Positions 7,137-10,637 of a stretch of 10,637 nt of DNA are shown one piece after another. A model generated the notes under the pieces. It saw only the letters and a program-made list of their open reading frames with translations. It searched no databases and was not told the origin of the DNA. Each line of letters opens with the position of its first letter. The stretch's first letter is position 1. Source of the stretch: CAYXRK01 sp964467615 (GTDB lineage Bacteria; Hydrogenedentota; Hydrogenedentia; Hydrogenedentales; GCA-2746185); assembly GCA_964467615.1 (NCBI GenBank), contig CAYXRK010000164.1, positions 1-10,637 of the forward strand. Direction: 5' to 3'. The translations under genes were made by a program, and so were the position numbers.

Positions 7137-7256
7137 CCTCAACGCCAAAATTGCAGCGAATTCCAATTCGGTTCGACGAAGCGGTTATACAGCCGAATTG
7201 TGATCAACGGCGTGCACGGCTCCGAAGCGTACGCCGATTAGGAAATCGGCGCTACG
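7108..7256. repeat. 26-bp hairpin repeat in inverted orientation around a ~97-bp core (MITE-like)
   Basis: The 26 bases at 7108-7133 (also present at 7065-7090) recur as an exact reverse complement at 7231-7256. The inverted copies bracket a 97-bp AT-richer core without a gene. Because each end is itself palindromic, the segment can fold as two hairpins or as one long stem. The layout suggests a non-autonomous mobile repeat, but I see no clear target-site duplication. Confidence 0.75.
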
Positions 7257-7510
7257 AAACGGGTCGGCAATCACGCGCGTGACCGCGCTCACCGGGACTG
7301 CCGCGGGGCGGGGGATGTACACACCTGCACCAAAAACCCGTCCTCAGTGGCGAAGAATCTTTTTCGCGCAAAGCCTCCGTAAAATTCGAGATCACCCGTC
7401 TCGAACCAATGCATTGTTGGTTTTGGGACAGGCGTTACTCATCCGCCGGCAACTACGCGGGATTGCCGGACCGGCCACTTGAGATCGATCCGTTGCCACT
7501 ATAGTGGCGC

Positions 7511-7564
7511 GGCGAAGCGCAGCTTCTCGTCCAAGCGCGTTCCCAAGTACAACTTGGGAACGAG
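7511..7564 (+). repeat. Palindromic repeat, shorter relative of the element at 10493-10609
   Basis: CGTTCCCAAGT (7538-7548) and ACTTGGGAACG (7552-7562) form an 11-bp perfect stem with a three-base loop. Immediately before it a GAAGC/GCTTC stem (7514-7518, 7522-7526) and the string CGTCC match the middle of the 117-bp element at the right of the window, with about 27 internal bases missing. It lies ~75 bp beyond the NACHT stop codon, so the stem could also act in transcript end formation, although no U-run follows. Confidence 0.8.
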
Positions 7565-7639
7565 AACGAAGCGCAGCGCGAACCTGCCATGCCTCCGATT
7601 ATCCAGCCCCAACCGCATGCCGACAGCGAAAAACCGCAA

Positions 7640-9058
7640 TCACGAGCGGCTTTTATCCGGCCCCGGAAGCGCCTTAATGGCGCCTTGTCGCATTTCCAGA
7701 AGAAGCGAGTTAAATTCTTGCATTATCTCCTGTCTAAGCGCGTGAACCCTCGTTTCTAGAAGTCGTATGATGCGAGATGCTGCTTTCTTCTCATCGGAAG
7801 TCGAAATGCGAAGGTTCTGTATCAAAAAACATCCCAAAAATATAGCCAACAAGAGACGGTTGTCGTCAGGATGAAAATCTCCGAGCACCTCTTCCGCCTT
7901 CGCGATATTACCTGATTCGATCAGGCCGACGATGCACCAAAACATTCTTAGCTGTACATTCTCGTCAAACAGTGTACCGCCCGCATTAGCAACCGCCCCG
8001 TCCAGTAAATCTTGAATGTTCCGACTTGCAACTGAGTCACGCGCGCCGATGTAGTACTCAAGAAATCGATACAAAGGAAACTTCACATCCGGGCCACCAA
8101 CGTATTCAACGAATGACTCGTACGTCGCGGCCAAAGACCTGATAACCCAATCCAGAATATTCGTTCTATCGCGCGTCTTAGTTAGATAACACGCCTGAAG
8201 AGCAAGACCTATCGTGATTGCCGCATTGTATAGTTTGTCGCTAGAGGTTTCCTCGATACTATTTACTAATTTCGTGATATCGTAATGAGCATCTGGACGA
8301 TCCCCGAAATAGAAAACGATGGCGTTTCTCCACCACTCGTCTGAGACCAGAGTACGAAAATCCTCGACCGTTTCAACGGCCCGCCCTGCGAAGAACTCCT
8401 GGAACATCATGTGCCTAAAGAGCAGTTGGTCTCCTTCTCTGCGAAGAAGACCGCTCCTATTGAGAATTTCGTCTATGCAGACCTCAATATCCGCTTTTAA
8501 CCCCCGCTCCTCAAGTTGAGTTCGAATAATTTCCCTAAAATCCTGCAACGGAATTTTCGACCTCCGCTCACGATGCATTTTCAAAGCGACGGCGCGTAGA
8601 AGGAAGTCTTTTACTTGCGACTGATATTGTTGATTGAGGCCTTTCTGGATGTCCCAACGGCCTAACAAAAGTTCCGTAAATTTCTTGAACAACTCGGTAA
8701 TATTTGCTGGAATGTCCCGGCGTTGAATGTTTGATGTTGCGACAAACACCGTCACGAGCAGTGGATTGAGATCGATGCCATGAAGATCCTGAAGTTGCCG
8801 CATAATCTCGCCACCAGCCTCCTTCGGTAGCGAAGTGCCCGAACTCAATGCTTCCACGAGTTTCTTTGCGTGCTTCAAATCGAATTTGCTTATCCAATAG
8901 CTTCGAAAATGCGAGACTAGCCCTAGCAGCCCGTGGCAAAAGTCTCCACACTTGTCATTCTGAACATCGTGAGGAATCTCGCGCACCGAAATGCTCGGTA
9001 TTTGCACGGCTTTTCCATTGATTCCGTGAGGCCCGCAGGGTACCAGGACTTTTGCCAC
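7640..9058 (-). CDS. 3' fragment: NACHT winged-helix and C-terminal helical sensor region
   Basis: The 472-residue frame starts formally at a GTG inside the element's terminal repeat. Its first 44 residues are element-derived, and the true NACHT sequence resumes at GLVSHFRSYWISKFDLKHAK (46-65). LDLNPLLVTVF-like sequence (DLNPLLVTVFVATS, 96-109) is the conserved NACHT-associated helical block. LLFRHMMFQEFFAGRAV (212-228) is the winged-helix signature, and the rest to residue 472 is helical, without recognisable ANK, TPR, LRR or WD repeats. No ribosome site precedes the GTG, so this half is unlikely to be made separately. Downstream of the stop at 7640 lies a repeat-rich spacer with no co-oriented partner gene. 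Confidence 0.75.
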   Translation of the reverse strand: MAKVLVPCGPHGINGKAVQIPSISVREIPHDVQNDKCGDFCHGLLGLVSHFRSYWISKFDLKHAKKLVEALSSGTSLPKEAGGEIMRQLQDLHGIDLNPLLVTVFVATSNIQRRDIPANITELFKKFTELLLGRWDIQKGLNQQYQSQVKDFLLRAVALKMHRERRSKIPLQDFREIIRTQLEERGLKADIEVCIDEILNRSGLLRREGDQLLFRHMMFQEFFAGRAVETVEDFRTLVSDEWWRNAIVFYFGDRPDAHYDITKLVNSIEETSSDKLYNAAITIGLALQACYLTKTRDRTNILDWVIRSLAATYESFVEYVGGPDVKFPLYRFLEYYIGARDSVASRNIQDLLDGAVANAGGTLFDENVQLRMFWCIVGLIESGNIAKAEEVLGDFHPDDNRLLLAIFLGCFLIQNLRISTSDEKKAASRIIRLLETRVHALRQEIMQEFNSLLLEMRQGAIKALPGPDKSRS

Positions 9059-9064
9059 GGGCTG
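8927..9064 (-). mobile_element. 138-bp MITE-like insertion inside the NACHT gene
   Basis: The segment starts CAGCCCGTGGCAAAAGTC (8927-8944) and ends with its exact reverse complement (9047-9064). It is flanked on both sides by CTAG (8923-8926 and 9065-9068), consistent with a 4-bp target duplication at a YTAR-type site such as IS5-group elements use. The 102-bp core has no transposase and includes a small ACCGA/TCGGT stem (8985-8999). Removing 142 bases restores the interrupted reading frame exactly, which is strong evidence for a simple insertion. The mobilising transposase is not in this window. Confidence 0.85.
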
Positions 9065-10208
9065 CTAGCTGGAGAATCGACTCGTAGGGACGCGTTGCCA
9101 GGATTACCGTGCACTTAGGATACTCAGTCGAGAACTCAATTACCTTCTCAAGGACAGAAACACGTTCGGCTTCTTGTGCTAACTCGTCGAGTCCATCAAT
9201 CAACAACATCACGTTGCCGCTCGAAAGGTCATCAACCGTAAAAGCGGAACGATTGGCCGCGACATATGATGTCGTCTTGGCCGCCGCGAGGTCGATTAGT
9301 TTGCGCGTCGAAACGAATACATCACCAGCACTCAATAATATTGGGATCTTGACATCACCAGATAATTCAAGTGCTTGACCGGCTAACGAATAAGCGATTC
9401 TTCGAATTGCTGTAGTCTTCCCGTCGCCGGCATTTCCGAGTAATAAAATCGGCGCGCCTTGCTTCGATGGCAACGCCGTTGCACTGAATTCCTCGATGTA
9501 AGGCCGCTGTTCGACCTGCCCTTTGTGTTTGTACGCTTTCGTTGTAATACGATACACGGACACCGGAATATACATACCATCCGAAATCGGGGCGAAACTC
9601 TCTCCCCCGCTGGCGACCTTATTTACTGTTATGGCGTCGCTCTTGTCGAGTAGCTCCCGACATAATTGCGACAGGTACGGGTTGCGATCAGCGTCAATGC
9701 CGTACCAGAGTTCACCGTACAATTCATCGACTTTTGGAATTAGGTCATCCGCGTCGTAAAAAAGAACCCGATTGTCTCTTATCTCTTCCGCAATATGGTT
9801 TCGCGCCGCAAGGTTTATCTTGCCACTGACACACAATAGAACTCGATCGGGCTTCCGGCTACCCCCAAGGGACGCTATATTGATCGCCGTTGCTAGCGCG
9901 GTTCTCAGCTGAGTGATGGCTTCGATGATATTGGAAGTGGCTTTTCTGGCGAGATTTAGACTCCCTTTTTTTGTTTGGATTGCATATAGATCCTGGTGTC
10001 CTAACGGATTTGTCGTGAGAAAAATGGTGTCTTTCCCTTGTTCGTCGGGTCCGCAGAGATCCCTACCATCTGTGAAGTTCATTCTTCGAAACAACGGACG
10101 AACTACTCGATCGCGAAAATCGTCCTCGGTGAATTCTTTCAAAAATCGAAGTTTCTTAAATTGAGAGATCGTGGCAGGATCAATCAGTTTTCTCTCTTTT
10201 GCAGTCAT
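8955..10208 (-). CDS. 5' fragment: restriction-endonuclease-like domain plus NACHT core
   Basis: This frame encodes 417 residues, of which the last 36 (after L381) are read from the inserted element and mean nothing. Residues ~22-85 look like a PD-(D/E)XK nuclease: FTEDDFRDRVVRPLFRRM, then CGPDEQGKD (52-60) and YAIQTKKG (75-82), where E56, D60, Q78 and K80 are candidate catalytic positions (the QxK variant). The NACHT part has the Walker A loop GNAGDGKT (258-265), Walker B LLIDGLDEL (335-343) and the sensor-1-like VILATRP (368-374). No transmembrane segment is visible. The ATG at 10208 is supported by GAGGT six bases upstream. A protein ending here would keep the nucleotide-binding core but lose the winged-helix and sensor parts. 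Confidence 0.85.
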   Translation of the reverse strand: MTAKERKLIDPATISQFKKLRFLKEFTEDDFRDRVVRPLFRRMNFTDGRDLCGPDEQGKDTIFLTTNPLGHQDLYAIQTKKGSLNLARKATSNIIEAITQLRTALATAINIASLGGSRKPDRVLLCVSGKINLAARNHIAEEIRDNRVLFYDADDLIPKVDELYGELWYGIDADRNPYLSQLCRELLDKSDAITVNKVASGGESFAPISDGMYIPVSVYRITTKAYKHKGQVEQRPYIEEFSATALPSKQGAPILLLGNAGDGKTTAIRRIAYSLAGQALELSGDVKIPILLSAGDVFVSTRKLIDLAAAKTTSYVAANRSAFTVDDLSSGNVMLLIDGLDELAQEAERVSVLEKVIEFSTEYPKCTVILATRPYESILQLAARGKSPGTLRASRNQWKSRANTEHFGARDSSRCSE

Positions 10209-10492
10209 TGATAAACCTCAACGGCCAATCGACATATCTCTCGGGAAGCCAATTCAGAGAGGTGTGTTTATTGTCTCGCCGAACGACTTGCTGATGCGAG
10301 TCTAGATACCAACCTCGACCAAATACAAGCGTTTGGGCTCGTTTCCCCGTTTGCGGAGGCCACTCATAGGCATCGCGCGGTTTCTACCGACACAAAACTT
10401 CTACGAGCGCCAATTTGCCACGTCATAGGCTCCTAAACACGGCTATTTTCTTCAAGAATAGGTCAATAGACTTGGACATTTTCCCTCGTCCC
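10209..10492. other. Upstream spacer of the NACHT gene
   Basis: No coding region, tRNA or clear repeat is visible. It should carry the NACHT promoter on the minus strand. I see the ribosome site but no confident -10/-35 pair. AT content is higher than in the core genes. Confidence 0.4.
10215..10219 (-). promoter_or_regulatory. Shine-Dalgarno for the NACHT gene
   Basis: GAGGT on the minus strand lies six bases before the ATG at 10208 and supports that start. Confidence 0.6.
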
Positions 10493-10609
10493 CCTCGTTC
10501 CCAAGTTGCACTTGGGAACGCAATTGCCCGCGAAGCTGTGCTTCGCGTCCCCGATCGCAAACCGCAGCATCTGCCAAAGCGCGTTCCCAAGTGCAACTTG
10601 GGAACGAGG
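10493..10609. repeat. 117-bp three-hairpin repeat with perfect 29-bp inverted ends
   Basis: Bases 10493-10521 and 10581-10609 are exact 29-bp reverse complements. Each end is itself a hairpin: CGTTCCCAAGT at 10496-10506 pairs with ACTTGGGAACG at 10510-10520, and the same arms recur at 10582-10592 and 10596-10606. A third hairpin, CGCGAAGC (10529-10536) with GCTTCGCG (10540-10547), sits in the middle. No gene is present. This is a REP/MITE-type non-autonomous repeat; a relative lies at 7511-7564. Confidence 0.88.
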
Positions 10610-10637
10610 AAAATAGGAATACAACCCGCATCGTATT

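Larger units (their letters stand above)
6897..7639. other. Gene-poor, repeat-rich spacer between the small-gene operon and the NACHT gene
   Basis: Apart from the 54-codon remnant at its left end, this stretch has no gene I can support. It holds a 43-bp tandem duplication, an inverted copy of its hairpin core, an 8-bp inverted repeat (CAATTCGG at 7164-7171 and CCGAATTG at 7193-7200), and a copy of a second palindromic repeat family near 7511-7564. A minus-strand frame from ATG 7414 (MHWFETGDLEFYGGF...) ends after ~40 residues. It looks somewhat protein-like but has no ribosome site or recognised family, so it could be a gene remnant. Confidence 0.55.
7640..10208 (-). pseudogene. Nuclease-NACHT STAND ATPase, split by a MITE-like insertion (probable antiphage sensor/effector)
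   Basis: Two adjacent minus-strand frames are halves of one gene. Excising bases 8923-9064 (142 bases: the element plus one CTAG) joins them in phase into 808 residues reading YESILQLGLVSHFRSYW across the junction. Domain order: N-terminal restriction-endonuclease-like domain (~20-170), NACHT ATPase (~240-520), winged-helix segment with the typical FRHMMFQEFFAGRA, then a long helical C-terminal region (~250 residues) likely to act as sensor. Bacterial NACHT proteins with nuclease N-termini (bNACHT/Avs-type) are antiphage defence proteins that oligomerise on recognising a phage product and activate the nuclease; that role is inferred for this one. GC content is lower than that of the core genes. 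As it stands, the product is split between the ATPase core and its helical half, so the system is probably inactive unless the element can leave precisely. Confidence 0.85.

Noticed and set aside
7279..7482. Short plus-strand open frame in the repeat-rich spacer
   Set aside because: No ribosome site, no recognisable family and no operon context.
7538..7562. Intrinsic terminator for the NACHT transcript
   Set aside because: The stem is strong but no U-run follows in either direction, and it matches a dispersed repeat family.
8923..9068. Invertible DNA switch (22-bp inverted repeats around a short segment inside a gene)
   Set aside because: Inverting the segment leaves the 5' NACHT frame closed by a stop and does not join it to the 3' half, whereas deleting element plus one CTAG restores the gene exactly. 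No recombinase gene is nearby.
9045..9068. Programmed +1 frameshift at the AAAA run linking the two NACHT frames
   Set aside because: It would insert 45-50 residues of element-encoded sequence between the NACHT sensor-1 region and the next conserved strand. The insertion explanation accounts for the repeats, the duplication and the frame together.

Overview
This window is a bacterial chromosome segment of high GC content. The housekeeping genes (quinone oxidoreductase, inorganic pyrophosphatase, secreted hydrolase, glutamyl-tRNA synthetase) are strongly GC-biased at third codon positions. Between them lie visibly AT-richer accessory genes and repeat-rich spacers. The gene mix and the abundance of palindromic intergenic repeats suggest an environmental, perhaps uncultured, lineage of the PVC/Planctomycetes or Hydrogenedentes type. 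No rRNA or diagnostic marker is present, so the taxonomy is a guess.

Layout. (1) 1-936, minus strand: the N-terminal part of a type I restriction-modification methyltransferase HsdM, with a one-base frameshift near codon 13 and running off the left edge. (2) 1078-2061, plus: a zinc-free quinone oxidoreductase, divergent from hsdM. (3) 2175-3257, plus: a low-GC TIR-domain protein with a WxxxE catalytic motif, a candidate defence or NAD-cleaving effector. (4) 3282-6489, plus: family I inorganic pyrophosphatase, an overlapping exported alpha/beta hydrolase, and gltX. (5) 6455-7048, minus: a compact overlapping module of three small genes that resembles a toxin-antitoxin cluster: a 54-codon toxin-like remnant cut off by repeats, a DUF2283 protein, and a small helical antitoxin-like protein whose 3' end overlaps gltX convergently. 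(6) 7049-7639: a gene-poor spacer with tandem and inverted hairpin repeats. (7) 7640-10208, minus: a large nuclease-NACHT (STAND) ATPase gene, a probable antiphage sensor, split in two by a 138-bp MITE-like insertion. (8) 10209-10637: a spacer with a 117-bp three-hairpin repeat element.

The strongest observation is the split NACHT gene. Two out-of-phase open frames meet at a segment bounded by perfect 18-bp terminal inverted repeats and a duplicated CTAG. Removing 142 bases (element plus one CTAG) fuses them into one 808-residue protein whose junction reads like a normal NACHT protein. HsdM, the TIR protein, the toxin-antitoxin-like genes and the nuclease-NACHT protein together look like a scattered defence region, and three of its members appear damaged (frameshifted hsdM, truncated toxin-like gene, MITE-split NACHT). 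I see no system whose architecture is clearly new. The unassigned parts worth following are the C-terminal domain of the TIR protein and the C-terminal sensor region of the NACHT protein.
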